This document shows positions 38,612 through 48,707 of a stretch of DNA of 64,000 bases, one piece after another. Source of the DNA: Paenibacillus lemnae (GTDB taxonomy: Bacteria > Bacillota > Bacilli > Paenibacillales > Paenibacillaceae); contig NZ_JABBPN010000013.1 of the NCBI RefSeq assembly GCF_012933385.1, positions 1 through 64,000 on the forward strand, read 5' to 3'. A program made the position numbers and the translations under genes. The notes beneath the pieces were generated by a model. That model saw only the letters and a program-made list of their open reading frames with translations. It did no database searches and was not told where the DNA came from. Position 1 is the stretch's first letter. The number at the start of each line of letters is the position of its first letter.

Positions 38612-38845
38612 ATGTCTTGGAAAGCGATATGGGAAAGTCACGGCGGACGAATATTCGGTGTCACCAGCGGCTTGGTCTGCGGTCTGATCTATTTAATATC
38701 CGGTTTTTGGGATATGCTGTTCTTTGCATTAGTGGTATTTATCGGCTACACCTTCGGAAAACGAAGAGATCTCAGGCAGGGTTCCCTGTTCCATTGGCAG
38801 GAATGGGGAAGCTGGCTGAGTGATCGCTGGCGGCCGTTTAAATGA
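38612..38845 (+). CDS. DUF2273 small membrane protein
   Basis: A 77-residue membrane protein with two hydrophobic helices (about 14-31 and 34-47) and a GKRRD turn. The DUF2273 family is typically encoded next to AmaP and Asp23 proteins; its role is not known. The ATG is 15 bases after amaP with GAGGTGAG upstream. Confidence 0.85.
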   Translation: MSWKAIWESHGGRIFGVTSGLVCGLIYLISGFWDMLFFALVVFIGYTFGKRRDLRQGSLFHWQEWGSWLSDRWRPFK

Positions 38846-38888
38846 AACCCTGTGATATGCTTTTCTCCGGAAAAATGCCGAGACTATT

Positions 38889-38938
38889 GCTGTCCTCTCG
38901 CACGTTTGCGGAGTTAAAGCAGCTCTAAGGGTTTTTTT
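38889..38938 (+). terminator. possible terminator before nusB
   Basis: GCTG...CAGC and an inner CTC-CGCA/TGCGGAG pairing form an imperfect hairpin followed, after TCTAAGGG, by T7. Weak evidence. Confidence 0.35.
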
Positions 38939-39003
38939 ATTATGAGGATATACTATGATATACACCAAATCGGATTTCAACAGGTCCAAGCAGGAGGAAA
39001 CAC

Positions 39004-39468
39004 ATGAAAAGAAGAGTCATAAGGGAAATTGCCGTTCAGAGTTTATACCAGATGGAAATGAACAATGTAGACAGCCGGGAAGCAGTGACGATGCTGCTTG
39101 CGGAAGCGGCAGAGGAGAATGAAACGGAACGGGTCATCGGTGACGAGGTCAAAGTGCAGGAAATTGTCCTTCAGCTCGTGAATGGATGCTGGGCCGAGCG
39201 TGGGAAAATTGATGCAGTTCTTGCCGATTACCTGAAAGGATGGCAGGTAGGCCGTCTGTCGCGGGTAGATCGTCAGATTCTGCGTCTGGCCGCTTATGAA
39301 CTGGCGTATCGTGAGGATGTGCCGGGCAAGGTAGCTGTGAATGAAGCCATTGAGCTGGCCAAACATTTTGGCACCGATGAATCGGGAAAATTTGTCAATG
39401 GTGTACTCGGGAAAATGCTGCAGCAGCTGGATGCGGTGAAATCCCAGCTGAAAAGCGCTGTCGAATAA
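39004..39468 (+). CDS. nusB: transcription antitermination factor NusB
   Basis: A 154-residue all-helical protein that joins NusE (S10) on boxA RNA to prevent early termination in rRNA operons. Landmarks: N-terminal [14 protein letters not shown], middle [14 protein letters not shown], end [15 protein letters not shown] (here [17 protein letters not shown]). GGAGGAA precedes the ATG. Followed by folD after 26 bases, as in Bacillus. Confidence 0.96.
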   Translation: MKRRVIREIAVQSLYQMEMNNVDSREAVTMLLAEAAEENETERVIGDEVKVQEIVLQLVNGCWAERGKIDAVLADYLKGWQVGRLSRVDRQILRLAAYELAYREDVPGKVAVNEAIELAKHFGTDESGKFVNGVLGKMLQQLDAVKSQLKSAVE

Positions 39469-39494
39469 ATTTAATAGATAAGGGAGAGGTTGAC

Positions 39495-40352
39495 ATGACT
39501 GCAAGCGTCATTAGCGGAAAGCTGATATCGGAAGAAATTCGGACAAGTATTTCAGAGGAAGTACAGGAGCTGGCTTCAAAAGGGGTTCGGCCTGGTCTTG
39601 CCGTTGTGCTGGTCGGGGACGATGCTGCTTCTCAGGTTTATGTGCGCAATAAGGAAAAAGCTTGTCAGACCCTGGGTTTTTATTCAGAGGTTCACCGTCT
39701 CCAGGGATCTACCAGTCAAGCTGATTTGTTATCTTTAGTGGACAAGCTGAACCAGGACCGCAATATCCACGGCATTCTCGTTCAGCTTCCCCTTCCGAAA
39801 CATATCGATGAAAAATCCGTCATCAATGCAATCGCTGTAGAAAAAGACGTTGACGGTTTCCATCCTGTAAACGTAGGGAATCTTGTGATCGGGGACGACA
39901 GCCTGCTGCCGTGTACACCGGCTGGCGTAATTGAGATGATTAAGCGGTCCGGATTAACGATTGCAGGCAAGCATGCTGTCGTGATCGGAAGATCCAATAT
40001 TGTGGGCAAACCGGTCTCCCTGCTTCTTCAGCGTGAGCATGCGACAGTAACCATGTGTCATTCCCGTACTTCAAATATGGCGGAAGTGGCCAGACAGGCA
40101 GATATTCTTATCGTAGCCATCGGCCGTGCCAACATGATTGACGACACTTATGTCAAGCCGGGCGCAGTCGTAATTGATGTCGGAATGAATCGACTGGATA
40201 ACGGCAAGCTGGCGGGAGATGTGGACTATGATCTTGCAAAAGAAGTGGCCGGCTATATTACACCGGTACCAGGCGGAGTAGGACCGATGACCATTACGAT
40301 GCTGATGCAGAATACGCTTCTGGCCGCCAAGCGTTTGAACGGACTTCACTAG
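39495..40352 (+). CDS. folD: methylenetetrahydrofolate dehydrogenase/cyclohydrolase FolD
   Basis: A 285-residue bifunctional enzyme that interconverts 5,10-methylene-, methenyl- and 10-formyl-tetrahydrofolate using NADP. The catalytic lysine is in YVRNKEKAC, and [33 protein letters not shown] and [12 protein letters not shown] signatures are all present. Length is normal. AGGGAGAGG precedes the ATG. Confidence 0.97.
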   Translation: MTASVISGKLISEEIRTSISEEVQELASKGVRPGLAVVLVGDDAASQVYVRNKEKACQTLGFYSEVHRLQGSTSQADLLSLVDKLNQDRNIHGILVQLPLPKHIDEKSVINAIAVEKDVDGFHPVNVGNLVIGDDSLLPCTPAGVIEMIKRSGLTIAGKHAVVIGRSNIVGKPVSLLLQREHATVTMCHSRTSNMAEVARQADILIVAIGRANMIDDTYVKPGAVVIDVGMNRLDNGKLAGDVDYDLAKEVAGYITPVPGGVGPMTITMLMQNTLLAAKRLNGLH

Positions 40353-40353
40353 G

Positions 40354-41724
40354 ATGAAGCCTTCCGAGCAGGATAAAGTTCTGTCCGTCAAGGATCTGAA
40401 CCGATATATCCGAATGAAAATGGATGGCGATCCGCGGCTTTCGGATGTGTGGATACGCGGGGAGATTTCGAATTTCACCCACCATTCCAGCGGTCACATG
40501 TATTTCACGCTTAAAGATGAGGGCAGCCGTATCAAATCCATTATGTTTGCTGCTCACAATCAGAAGCTTCCTTTCATGCCGAAAGAAGGCTCGAAGGTCA
40601 TCGCCAGAGGGAATGTTTCGGTGTATGAACGCGACGGCCAATATCAATTCTATGCATCACATATGCAGCCGGACGGCATTGGCAGTCTGTACCTGGCTTT
40701 TGAGCAGTTAAAGAAAAAGCTGGAGATGGAAGGTTTGTTTGCCAGTGAGCGCAAACGCCCAATACCTTTATTTCCTGCAACCGTAGGAGTGGTGACCTCT
40801 CCTACAGGTGCGGCAGTCCGGGATATCCTGATTACGATCCGCCGCCGCTTCCCGCAGGTGAAGGTGCTGCTGTATCCCGTTCTCGTTCAAGGTAAAGGTG
40901 CAGCTGCATCAATTGTAAAAGGCATCAAAACCATGAACCGCCTAAACGAAGCCGATGTACTTATTGTGGGCAGGGGAGGCGGATCGCTGGAAGAGCTGTG
41001 GGCGTTTAACGAGGAGCCGGTTGCCAGGGCAATTTATGAATCGGATATTCCCGTGATTTCAGCAGTTGGTCATGAAACAGATTTCACCATTGCAGATTTC
41101 ACAGCAGATCTCCGGGCTGCAACACCGACGGCTGCGGCTGAACAAGCCGTTCCCAGCCGCTCCGAAATCAAGGGCAAGCTGCTTGACCGTGAACGTCAGC
41201 TACAGACAGGACTTCAGCAGCGGCTTCGACGGAGCCAGGAGAAACTGGCCTCTCTAAAGCGTTCAACGGTTCTAGTATATCCGAGGAGATATCTGCTTCG
41301 GCATGCCGAGCGTCTCGATCTGCTGAAAGTGCGGCTGCAGGGGAATCTGCAGAGCAAGGCCAGATGGAGCCGTGAACGCTTGGTTGGATTAAAGCAAGGC
41401 CTGGTTCGCTATAATCCCAAGGTGCAGGCAGAAGCAGCCGGCAAGCGCAGGGAAACGGCCCATCGTCAATTAACAGCTGCCATGCAGTCAATGATGCGTT
41501 CCAAGCTGCATCACCTTCAGTCAGAAATGAGACATCTGGATGCATTGAGCCCACTCAAAGTGATGTCACGCGGCTACAGCCTGGTCTATGATGAGCAGGA
41601 GCAGAAATTGATCAAGAGCTTGGGTGATGTACAGCCAGGTGATTTAATTCATGTGAAAGTCAGCGACGGACGATTACAGTGCCAGGTATGGGGAATGAAG
41701 GAGGAGAAAGATATTGTCGAATGA
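40354..41724 (+). CDS. xseA: exodeoxyribonuclease VII large subunit
   Basis: A 456-residue catalytic subunit of exonuclease VII, which degrades single-stranded DNA from either end. The N-terminal OB-fold starts at LSVKDLNRYIRMKMDGDP; the nuclease domain has VVTSPTGAAVRDI, GRGGGSLEELWAFN and SAVGHETDFTIADF; a long coiled coil (about 265-395) reaches the C-terminal segment. It begins two bases after the folD stop and overlaps xseB. Confidence 0.96.
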   Translation: MKPSEQDKVLSVKDLNRYIRMKMDGDPRLSDVWIRGEISNFTHHSSGHMYFTLKDEGSRIKSIMFAAHNQKLPFMPKEGSKVIARGNVSVYERDGQYQFYASHMQPDGIGSLYLAFEQLKKKLEMEGLFASERKRPIPLFPATVGVVTSPTGAAVRDILITIRRRFPQVKVLLYPVLVQGKGAAASIVKGIKTMNRLNEADVLIVGRGGGSLEELWAFNEEPVARAIYESDIPVISAVGHETDFTIADFTADLRAATPTAAAEQAVPSRSEIKGKLLDRERQLQTGLQQRLRRSQEKLASLKRSTVLVYPRRYLLRHAERLDLLKVRLQGNLQSKARWSRERLVGLKQGLVRYNPKVQAEAAGKRRETAHRQLTAAMQSMMRSKLHHLQSEMRHLDALSPLKVMSRGYSLVYDEQEQKLIKSLGDVQPGDLIHVKVSDGRLQCQVWGMKEEKDIVE

Positions 41725-41971
41725 ACCGGAAATGAGTTTTGAAGAAGCGATGGAACAGCTTGAGCAGATCGTAGGACAGCTGGAAGACGGCGATGTGCCG
41801 CTCGAAAAAGCGATCGATTTATTTCAAAAGGGCATGAAACTTTCTCAACTGTGCAGCCTAAAACTGGAGCAGGTGGAGCAAAAAATCGAAATGGTCGTCG
41901 AAGAAGGCGCAGAATTAAAGCGGCGTCCTTTCGGAGCATCCCTGGATGAAACGGGTGAGTCACTTGAGTAG
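41714..41971 (+). CDS. xseB: exodeoxyribonuclease VII small subunit
   Basis: An 85-residue helical hairpin that clamps the coiled coil of XseA. Start is TTG (41714), inside the end of xseA, with AAGGAGGAG upstream. Landmarks [20 protein letters not shown] and LEKAIDLFQKGMKL are diagnostic. Overlaps the next gene, ispA, at its 3' end. Confidence 0.95.
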   Translation: MSNEPEMSFEEAMEQLEQIVGQLEDGDVPLEKAIDLFQKGMKLSQLCSLKLEQVEQKIEMVVEEGAELKRRPFGASLDETGESLE

Positions 41972-42869
41972 CCGGCTCACGCTGGAATTATATATGCAAG
42001 AAATCGGCAGCCGGTTAACACAACAGCTGTCTGATCTTTTTCCAGAAGAATGGGAAGTGCCCGAAACGTTAAGAGAATCCATGAACTATTCGCTGATGGC
42101 CGGCGGCAAAAGGCTGCGCCCTCTGTTGGTTACAGCAGCCTGTGAAGCGGGGGGAGGATCTCTGGAGGCGGCGCTTCCAGTAGCGTGTGCGGTAGAGATG
42201 GTCCACACCTATTCCTTAATTCATGATGATCTGCCCGCTATGGACAATGATGATTTTCGCCGTGGTAAACCGACCAATCATAAAGTGTATGGAGAAGCCA
42301 CAGCGATTCTGGCAGGAGATGCCCTGCTGACGCATTCGTTCTTCAGAGTGGTTCAATCCAGCAGACTCCACGGCATTCCCGCCGAGCGGGTTCTGGCTGT
42401 CGTTGAAGATCTGGCGATGTATGCCGGGCCGAGGGGGATGGTTGGCGGGCAGGCGGCAGATATGGAAGGGGAGCAAGGCCTCACCAGTCTGGAACAGCTG
42501 GAGTATATCCATCTTCACAAGACCAGTGACCTTATTATATTTTCTCTGGTTGCTGGCGGCCGAATTGCCGGACTGGATGAGAACCAGCTCCAGGCACTAG
42601 AAACCTTCGGACATCATCTGGGACTGGCCTTCCAAATCCAGGACGATATTCTTGATATTATCGGGGATGAAGCCAAGCTGGGTAAAAAGACGCAGAGTGA
42701 TATTAAGCAGCAAAAGGTGACTTATCCATATTTTATCGGCCTGGAGGCTTCCAGGGAAAAAGTGCAGCAGCTGACTGAGGAAGCAAAAGAGACCATCATG
42801 GCTGCCGGCCTTAAAGATCCTAAACGGCTTCTGGAAATTGCTGATTTCCTCATGTCTAGAGATCACTGA
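41946..42869 (+). CDS. ispA: farnesyl diphosphate synthase
   Basis: A 307-residue trans-prenyl transferase that joins isopentenyl diphosphate to dimethylallyl and geranyl diphosphate to make C15 farnesyl diphosphate for quinones, bactoprenol and haem side chains. First aspartate-rich motif HDDLPAMDNDD, second QIQDDILD. The start is uncertain: ATG 41946 (GGAG eight bases upstream) or GTG 41955, both inside xseB. Member of the nusB-folD-xseAB-ispA operon. Confidence 0.94.
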   Translation: MKRVSHLSSRLTLELYMQEIGSRLTQQLSDLFPEEWEVPETLRESMNYSLMAGGKRLRPLLVTAACEAGGGSLEAALPVACAVEMVHTYSLIHDDLPAMDNDDFRRGKPTNHKVYGEATAILAGDALLTHSFFRVVQSSRLHGIPAERVLAVVEDLAMYAGPRGMVGGQAADMEGEQGLTSLEQLEYIHLHKTSDLIIFSLVAGGRIAGLDENQLQALETFGHHLGLAFQIQDDILDIIGDEAKLGKKTQSDIKQQKVTYPYFIGLEASREKVQQLTEEAKETIMAAGLKDPKRLLEIADFLMSRDH

Positions 42870-42898
42870 GCCTGAATTACATGCAAGCGGTTTTTTTG

Positions 42899-42907
42899 TG
42901 ATATAAT
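42899..42907 (+). promoter_or_regulatory. extended -10 promoter of dxs
   Basis: TGA-TATAAT consensus extended -10 after a T-run, giving dxs a leader of about 84 bases. There is no good -35. Confidence 0.6.
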
Positions 42908-42997
42908 GTCTAATGTCCACCTAAAGCAGCGTTTAGATCATGGTGTGACTGAACATGAACAACATAAACTTAAACAAGGAAAGCGGGGAGATTCTTC

Positions 42998-44905
42998 GTG
43001 CTGCTTCCAACAATACAACAACCGGAACAATTAAAAAATCTGTCGGTTCAGGAACTCGAAGAACTTGCGGTGGAAATCCGTCAGTTTCTTATTGAAAAAT
43101 TATCTGTTACCGGCGGACATCTTGCATCCAATTTGGGAGTGGTTGAACTCACGCTGGCCTTGCACTACTGCTTCGACAGTCCCCGTGACAAAATGATTTA
43201 CGATGTGGGTCATCAGACGTATGTGCATAAAATATTGACCAGTCGTATGGATAAATTTGACACCCTCCGCAAGCATAAAGGGCTGTGCGGATTCATTAAA
43301 CGAACAGAAAGCGAGCATGATGTCTGGGAAGCTGGTCACAGCAGCACCTCGCTGTCTGCAGCTATGGGAATGGCCCTGGCCCGTGATTTGAAGGGTGAAG
43401 ACAACCGAGTGATTGCCATGATTGGTGATGGTGCGCTGACCGGCGGAATGGCTTTTGAAGCCCTTAATCATATCGGACATGAGAAGAAGAAGCTTGTGGT
43501 CATCCTCAATGATAATGAAATGTCCATCGCTCCGAATGTGGGAGCCATGCATAATTATTTGAGCAAAATTCGTTCAGACCGCCATTATTTGCGCGCGAAG
43601 GATGAGGTAGAGAGTCTTCTGAAGAAAATACCGGCAATTGGCGACAGGCTCGCCAAGACGGCAGAGAAGATGAAAGACAGCCTCAAATACATGATGGTGC
43701 CGGGTATTCTGTTTGAAGAGCTTGGATTTACGTATCTGGGTCCTGTAGACGGACATGATCTGAACAAACTGATCGATACCCTCACATTAGCTGATAATGT
43801 GGATGGTCCGGTGCTCATTCATGCCGTGACGACCAAAGGCAAAGGATATCACCCTGCGGAAAATGATTCCCATAAGTGGCATGGCATTTCCCCGTACAAG
43901 ATCGAATCGGGGCAGGTGCTCAAATCTGTAGGTAATCCGATGTATACGGAAGTGTTCGGTCAAACCCTAGTGGACCTTGGGAAACAGGATGATCGGATCG
44001 TTGCCGTTACACCAGCTATGCCCGGTGGTTCAGGTCTGATTCCATTCAGCAAGGAGTTCCCGCATCGCATGATTGATGTCGGCATTGCCGAACAGCATGC
44101 AGCCACCATGTGTGCGGCTTTGGCTATGGAAGGCATGAAGCCGGTATTCGCCGTATATTCAACATTTATGCAGCGAGCGTATGACCAGATTGTGCATGAT
44201 ATCTGCCGTCATAATGCCAATGTTATGTTTGCGATTGACCGTGCAGGGTTTGTCGGTGCGGACGGTGAGACACATCAGGGTGTGTATGATATCGCATTTA
44301 TGCGCCATATCCCTAACATCGTCTTGATGATGCCCAAAGATGAAAACGAGCTTCGTCACATGATGTATACGGCACTCCAGTACAATGATGGACCAATCGC
44401 ATACCGCTACCCTAGAATTAACGGTACCGGAGTCGCGTTGGATGAGAGACTGGAATGTATCCCAATCGGAACCTGGGAGAAGTTAACCTCGGGTGAAGGC
44501 TGTGCAATTTTGGCATGTGGGCCAATGGTCGAGGTAGCTGAAGAAGCGGAGGCCATGCTCAAGCGTGAAGGAATACAGGTGCAGATTGTGAATGCGAGAT
44601 TCTTGAAGCCGCTGGACAGCGCCATGCTGGATCACCTGGCTTCATCCGGTACAGCCATGATTGTACTGGAAGAATCCTCCCAGGCCGGCAGTTTGGGCAG
44701 TGCCGTACTGGAATATTATGCAGAACAGGGAACTCATGATGTCGTCGTTTCGCTGATGGGTATCGAAGACCGGTTCATCGAGCACGGCAGCATTAAGGAA
44801 CAGCGGGCGGAAGTAGGGTTGACAGCCGAAGCGGTATGCACACGAGTGCGGGATTTGATCTCTCCTGCTTCGGGCAATTTGAGCAAGCGCAGCTTTCCGT
44901 CCTAG
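42998..44905 (+). CDS. dxs: 1-deoxy-D-xylulose-5-phosphate synthase
   Basis: A 635-residue thiamine diphosphate enzyme that condenses pyruvate and glyceraldehyde 3-phosphate, the entry step of the MEP isoprenoid pathway that feeds IspA. Thiamine-binding [15 protein letters not shown] and [12 protein letters not shown], and the catalytic region [16 protein letters not shown] are visible. Start is GTG 42998 after AGCGGGGAG. Length is typical (B. subtilis 633). Confidence 0.96.
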   Translation: MLLPTIQQPEQLKNLSVQELEELAVEIRQFLIEKLSVTGGHLASNLGVVELTLALHYCFDSPRDKMIYDVGHQTYVHKILTSRMDKFDTLRKHKGLCGFIKRTESEHDVWEAGHSSTSLSAAMGMALARDLKGEDNRVIAMIGDGALTGGMAFEALNHIGHEKKKLVVILNDNEMSIAPNVGAMHNYLSKIRSDRHYLRAKDEVESLLKKIPAIGDRLAKTAEKMKDSLKYMMVPGILFEELGFTYLGPVDGHDLNKLIDTLTLADNVDGPVLIHAVTTKGKGYHPAENDSHKWHGISPYKIESGQVLKSVGNPMYTEVFGQTLVDLGKQDDRIVAVTPAMPGGSGLIPFSKEFPHRMIDVGIAEQHAATMCAALAMEGMKPVFAVYSTFMQRAYDQIVHDICRHNANVMFAIDRAGFVGADGETHQGVYDIAFMRHIPNIVLMMPKDENELRHMMYTALQYNDGPIAYRYPRINGTGVALDERLECIPIGTWEKLTSGEGCAILACGPMVEVAEEAEAMLKREGIQVQIVNARFLKPLDSAMLDHLASSGTAMIVLEESSQAGSLGSAVLEYYAEQGTHDVVVSLMGIEDRFIEHGSIKEQRAEVGLTAEAVCTRVRDLISPASGNLSKRSFPS

Positions 44906-44926
44906 AATGAGACGTAGGAGACAAGA

Positions 44927-45802
44927 ATGGAATCTATACAAAAAGAACGGATCGACATCCTGCTCGTAGAGCAGGGATACTACGACAGTCGGGAAAAGGC
45001 CAAGGCAGCAATTATGGCCGGTCTCGTGTATGCCGGCACAGAACGGATTGAGAAGCCTGGTATGAAAATCCCCCGCACGTCGGAAATCCGGGTAAAGGGA
45101 TCTCTTCATCCTTATGTGAGCCGCGGAGGCTTGAAACTGGAAAAAGCACTTCAGTCCTTCGGTATTGATTTGAACGGACGCGTGATGCTGGACATCGGCT
45201 CATCCACAGGCGGTTTTACGGATTGCGCACTTCAGCACGGAGCAGAATATGTATATGCGATCGATGTTGGATACAACCAGCTGGACTGGTCATTACGTAA
45301 TGACAGCCGTGTCTGTGTCATGGAACGTACGAACTTCAGATATACGACAACGGATGATTTGAAAGGCCCTGCACCTGACTTTGCCAGTATTGATGTATCC
45401 TTTATCTCTTTGCGAATTATTCTTCCGGCATTGAAGCCGCTCCTCTCGAAACCGGGCGATGTGGCTGCGCTGATTAAACCACAGTTTGAAGCAGGCCGTG
45501 ATAAAGTAGGCAAGTCGGGTGTGGTGAGGGATCCCAAAGTCCACCGTGAAGTGCTGCATCAGGTGCTGACCTTTGCCCGTGAACTGGGTTTCAGACTGAA
45601 AGGACTAACCTTTTCACCGATAACCGGCGGAGAGGGAAATATTGAATTTTTGGCTCATTGGGAGGTCATCCCAGATGAGCAGGAACTTCTTCCGGAAGCA
45701 CCGGGGACGACCGAAGCATCCACTCCCGATCTGTTGGGCCAGTTGATCGACGTCACGGTGAAGCAGGCGGCTCATACATTTACGGGAAACTCATCGAAAT
45801 GA
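44927..45802 (+). CDS. TlyA-family rRNA methyltransferase (YqxC type)
   Basis: A 291-residue protein with an N-terminal S4 RNA-binding domain (about 6-70: RIDILLVEQGYYDSREKAK) and a FtsJ-like SAM methyltransferase domain with LDIGSSTGGFTDCALQ (motif I), DVSFISLR (motif IV) and KPQFEAGRDKVG. TlyA proteins 2'-O-methylate ribosomal RNA; some are called haemolysin A, which I do not infer here. Position before argR-recN is conserved (B. subtilis yqxC). Confidence 0.93.
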   Translation: MESIQKERIDILLVEQGYYDSREKAKAAIMAGLVYAGTERIEKPGMKIPRTSEIRVKGSLHPYVSRGGLKLEKALQSFGIDLNGRVMLDIGSSTGGFTDCALQHGAEYVYAIDVGYNQLDWSLRNDSRVCVMERTNFRYTTTDDLKGPAPDFASIDVSFISLRIILPALKPLLSKPGDVAALIKPQFEAGRDKVGKSGVVRDPKVHREVLHQVLTFARELGFRLKGLTFSPITGGEGNIEFLAHWEVIPDEQELLPEAPGTTEASTPDLLGQLIDVTVKQAAHTFTGNSSK

Positions 45803-45873
45803 TGGGTTTCTTTTGCTAAAAAAAAGGAGATAAATACGCTATCCTCGAATAAATCCTGTTGAGGTGAAGCCGT

Positions 45874-46353
45874 ATGAATGAACGCTTGGACACCGTTCTC
45901 ATGGTTGTTATCGGGATTATGGGTCTGTTATTGCTGGTTTGGCGCATCAACCGGTGGCTGATGTCTCCGGGTACATCGATACTTCCGGCAGTTCCCATCA
46001 ATGAACTCATCCCCGATCATCCAGCGATCGCATTAATAGAGCAGGAAGGGTATGAAGTGGTAGGGGGGAAAGTCAAAATAAACCTGGCCTTCGATATCGG
46101 AGAACGCTCCGTACACAGCCGGCTTTTTGTAGATTATGTGGCTTCAAACGATCATGGTGAACTGTATTTGGTCAAACTGTCTAGAGACAGGATGCCTATG
46201 GACTGGAACGGCAGCACAGTGAGAGACCGTTTGATGCCATTCCTGCTCATGTACCCGGATTGCGCCGGACTGCTTTACGTGGATCAGCAAGAGCATGCTG
46301 TCCGGAGGATCTCGATGGAATGGTGTGATGAGGAATGGAACAGCGACATTTAA
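45874..46353 (+). CDS. membrane-anchored protein of unknown function
   Basis: A 159-residue protein with one N-terminal membrane helix (about 8-25, MVVIGIMGLLLLVW) and a soluble domain of about 120 residues. The order IEQEGYEVVGGKVKIN, HSRLFVDYVASND and AGLLYVDQQEHAVRRI suggests a small mixed alpha/beta fold perhaps related to nuclease-like proteins that act near the membrane, but no catalytic motif is clear. GAGGTGAAG lies before the ATG. It is absent from this spot in B. subtilis, between yqxC and ahrC. Function unknown. Confidence 0.75.
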   Translation: MNERLDTVLMVVIGIMGLLLLVWRINRWLMSPGTSILPAVPINELIPDHPAIALIEQEGYEVVGGKVKINLAFDIGERSVHSRLFVDYVASNDHGELYLVKLSRDRMPMDWNGSTVRDRLMPFLLMYPDCAGLLYVDQQEHAVRRISMEWCDEEWNSDI

Positions 46354-46385
46354 TAACAGCGGATAGATCAGGAGGCTTTTGAATC

Positions 46386-46835
46386 ATGAAAGGACAACGC
46401 CATATCAAGATTCGGGATATTATCACCCATCGTGAGATCGAAACCCAGGATGAGCTGGTGGAGGCCCTGCGGAATGAAGGGTATCAGGTTACCCAGGCAA
46501 CGGTATCCCGTGATATTAAGGAATTGCTTCTCATCAAGGTGCCCATGGATGACGGCCGGTATAAATACTCCATGCCGACCGATCAGCGTTATAACCCTGT
46601 ACAAAAGCTGAAAAGAGCCTTGGTAGATAATTTCGTGCATATCGATAAAACCGGAAATCTCGTCGTTATGAAGTGCCTGCCGGGAACTGCCAACTCGGTG
46701 GCCGTGCTGCTCGATAACATGGAATGGTCACAGATTATGGGGACAATCTGCGGAGATGACACGATTCTACTGATCTGCCGGACGGATGATGACAGCGATC
46801 ATGTCGTGTCACAAATCATGGGGTATATATCTTAG
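46386..46835 (+). CDS. argR: arginine repressor ArgR/AhrC
   Basis: A 149-residue hexameric regulator that represses arginine synthesis and activates catabolism with arginine bound. N-terminal winged helix: [20 protein letters not shown] and [14 protein letters not shown]-terminal arginine-binding domain: [12 protein letters not shown] and [20 protein letters not shown] precedes the ATG. In B. subtilis (ahrC) it likewise precedes recN. Confidence 0.96.
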   Translation: MKGQRHIKIRDIITHREIETQDELVEALRNEGYQVTQATVSRDIKELLLIKVPMDDGRYKYSMPTDQRYNPVQKLKRALVDNFVHIDKTGNLVVMKCLPGTANSVAVLLDNMEWSQIMGTICGDDTILLICRTDDDSDHVVSQIMGYIS

Positions 46836-46865
46836 ATAAAGTCCAGTGTCGAAAGGTGCGGTTGC

Positions 46866-48605
46866 ATGTTAGTTACATTATCTATCCGGAATTTGGCCGT
46901 GGTTGAAGCGGTTGACGTTCAGTTTTATCCAGGATTTCATGTTCTGACAGGGGAGACCGGTGCGGGTAAATCCATTATTATTGATGCGCTGGGTCTTACA
47001 GCAGGTGGTAGAGGCTCCGCTGATTTAATTCGTTACGGCTGCGATAAAGCGGAAATTGAAGCGCTATTTGATTTAGATCATAATCATCCGGTATGGGAAA
47101 CGCTTGAAAGGCTTGGAATTGAAGGCACTCCGGAGGAGCATTTGCTCATTCGCAGAGAACTCAATTCTCAAGGCAAAAGCACCTCACGGATTAATGGCCA
47201 GCTGGTGAATTTGAGTATGCTGAGAGAAGTTGGCGAGCAGCTGATCAATATTCATGGCCAGCATGAACATCAGAGCCTGCTGCGGCCTGATCGGCATCTT
47301 CATCTTTTGGATACGTACGGTTATTCTGCTATTCAGCCCAGAAAACAAAAGTATCAGGAGCAATACGCCAGATTCGTAAAGGTCGAAAAAGAGCTGAACG
47401 ACATTTTGGAAACCAGCCAAAAGGCTTATCAGATGCTGGATATGTACCGTTATCAGCTGGAGGAGATTGCTGCTGCAGGTCTTAAAACCGGGGAAGACGA
47501 AGGGCTGGCTGAAGAGAGGTTAAAGCTTGCGCACAGTGAGAAAATGATGGATTCCGTCAGCGGCGCTTACGATATTCTGTTCGGTGCATCAGGACTTGAA
47601 TCCATCAGCAGGGCTCTGACTCGGCTGGATGATGTATCGGCCTATGATGAGAAAGATCTTAAGCCGCTGGTGGAGCAGCTGCAATCCGCATATTATCAGC
47701 TGGAGGATGCAGTATTTCAACTGAGGGACTACCGGGATGGCATCGAATTTAATCCGGATCGACTGGATGAGATTGATCAGCGATTAACGATCATCTCCAG
47801 TCTTCGCCGAAAATATGGGGATAATGTGGAGCAGATTCTGGAATACTATAAAACCATTGAGCAGGAAACCGATCTTTTGGAAAATAAAGATGAGCACATT
47901 GAGAAGCTGCGCGTTGAGCGTGATCTTCTGCTGCAGGATCTTATACACGCCGCAGAGGAGCTTAGTGGGGCGAGACAGCAGTGTGCACGGGATCTTGCTG
48001 TCCAGGTGGAGCAGGAATTGAAGGATCTGCAAATGGACCGGACGTCTATGGAGGTCAAGGTAGGGCTGACTGAGGACCCGTCCGGGGTGGAATACAAGGG
48101 AAAGCGTATAAGGCTTGGTAAACAAGGCATCGATGCTGTGGAATTCATGATCTCGCCAAATCCGGGAGAACCTTTAAGACCGTTAGCTAAAATCGCTTCA
48201 GGCGGCGAAATGTCCAGAATTATGCTGGCCATGAAAAGTATTTTTGCACGTCATGATCAGATACCAGTACTTATCTTTGATGAAGTGGACACCGGCGTCA
48301 GCGGCCGTGCCGCCCAATCCATTGCGGAGAAGCTGTTTGTTCTGGCAAAGAGCTGTCAGGTTTTCTCCATTACTCATCTTCCCCAGGTGGCCTGTATGGC
48401 AGATCATCAGTACCTGATCGAGAAAAAGCTGGATGAAGGAAGAACCATGACACAGGTGGAGCCTCTCAGTGAGAACGGGCGGGTGAAAGAACTGGCACGG
48501 ATGCTGGGCGGGGTTGAAATCACGCAAAAAACGCTGCATCATGCCCAGGAAATGCTGAATCTGGCACAGGCGCAAAAAGCTTCAAGACAAGCTTCGGGTC
48601 AATGA
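46866..48605 (+). CDS. recN: DNA repair protein RecN
   Basis: A 579-residue SMC-like ATPase that gathers DNA ends early in double-strand-break repair. Walker A is GETGAGKS (about 31-38), the coiled coil covers about 155-360, the ABC signature is ASGGEMSRIMLA and Walker B is PVLIFDEVDTGVSG. Length is near the B. subtilis protein (576). GAAAGGTG precedes the ATG. Confidence 0.97.
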   Translation: MLVTLSIRNLAVVEAVDVQFYPGFHVLTGETGAGKSIIIDALGLTAGGRGSADLIRYGCDKAEIEALFDLDHNHPVWETLERLGIEGTPEEHLLIRRELNSQGKSTSRINGQLVNLSMLREVGEQLINIHGQHEHQSLLRPDRHLHLLDTYGYSAIQPRKQKYQEQYARFVKVEKELNDILETSQKAYQMLDMYRYQLEEIAAAGLKTGEDEGLAEERLKLAHSEKMMDSVSGAYDILFGASGLESISRALTRLDDVSAYDEKDLKPLVEQLQSAYYQLEDAVFQLRDYRDGIEFNPDRLDEIDQRLTIISSLRRKYGDNVEQILEYYKTIEQETDLLENKDEHIEKLRVERDLLLQDLIHAAEELSGARQQCARDLAVQVEQELKDLQMDRTSMEVKVGLTEDPSGVEYKGKRIRLGKQGIDAVEFMISPNPGEPLRPLAKIASGGEMSRIMLAMKSIFARHDQIPVLIFDEVDTGVSGRAAQSIAEKLFVLAKSCQVFSITHLPQVACMADHQYLIEKKLDEGRTMTQVEPLSENGRVKELARMLGGVEITQKTLHHAQEMLNLAQAQKASRQASGQ

Positions 48606-48707
48606 TTGACAGTTATAAAAGGATGGGGGCAGGGTTAACTTAAAGGTACGCAATTGGCGACCAACCTTTTCGTCAAGCGAAAGAAGAAAAAGGGAGCGTG
48701 ACAGCCA

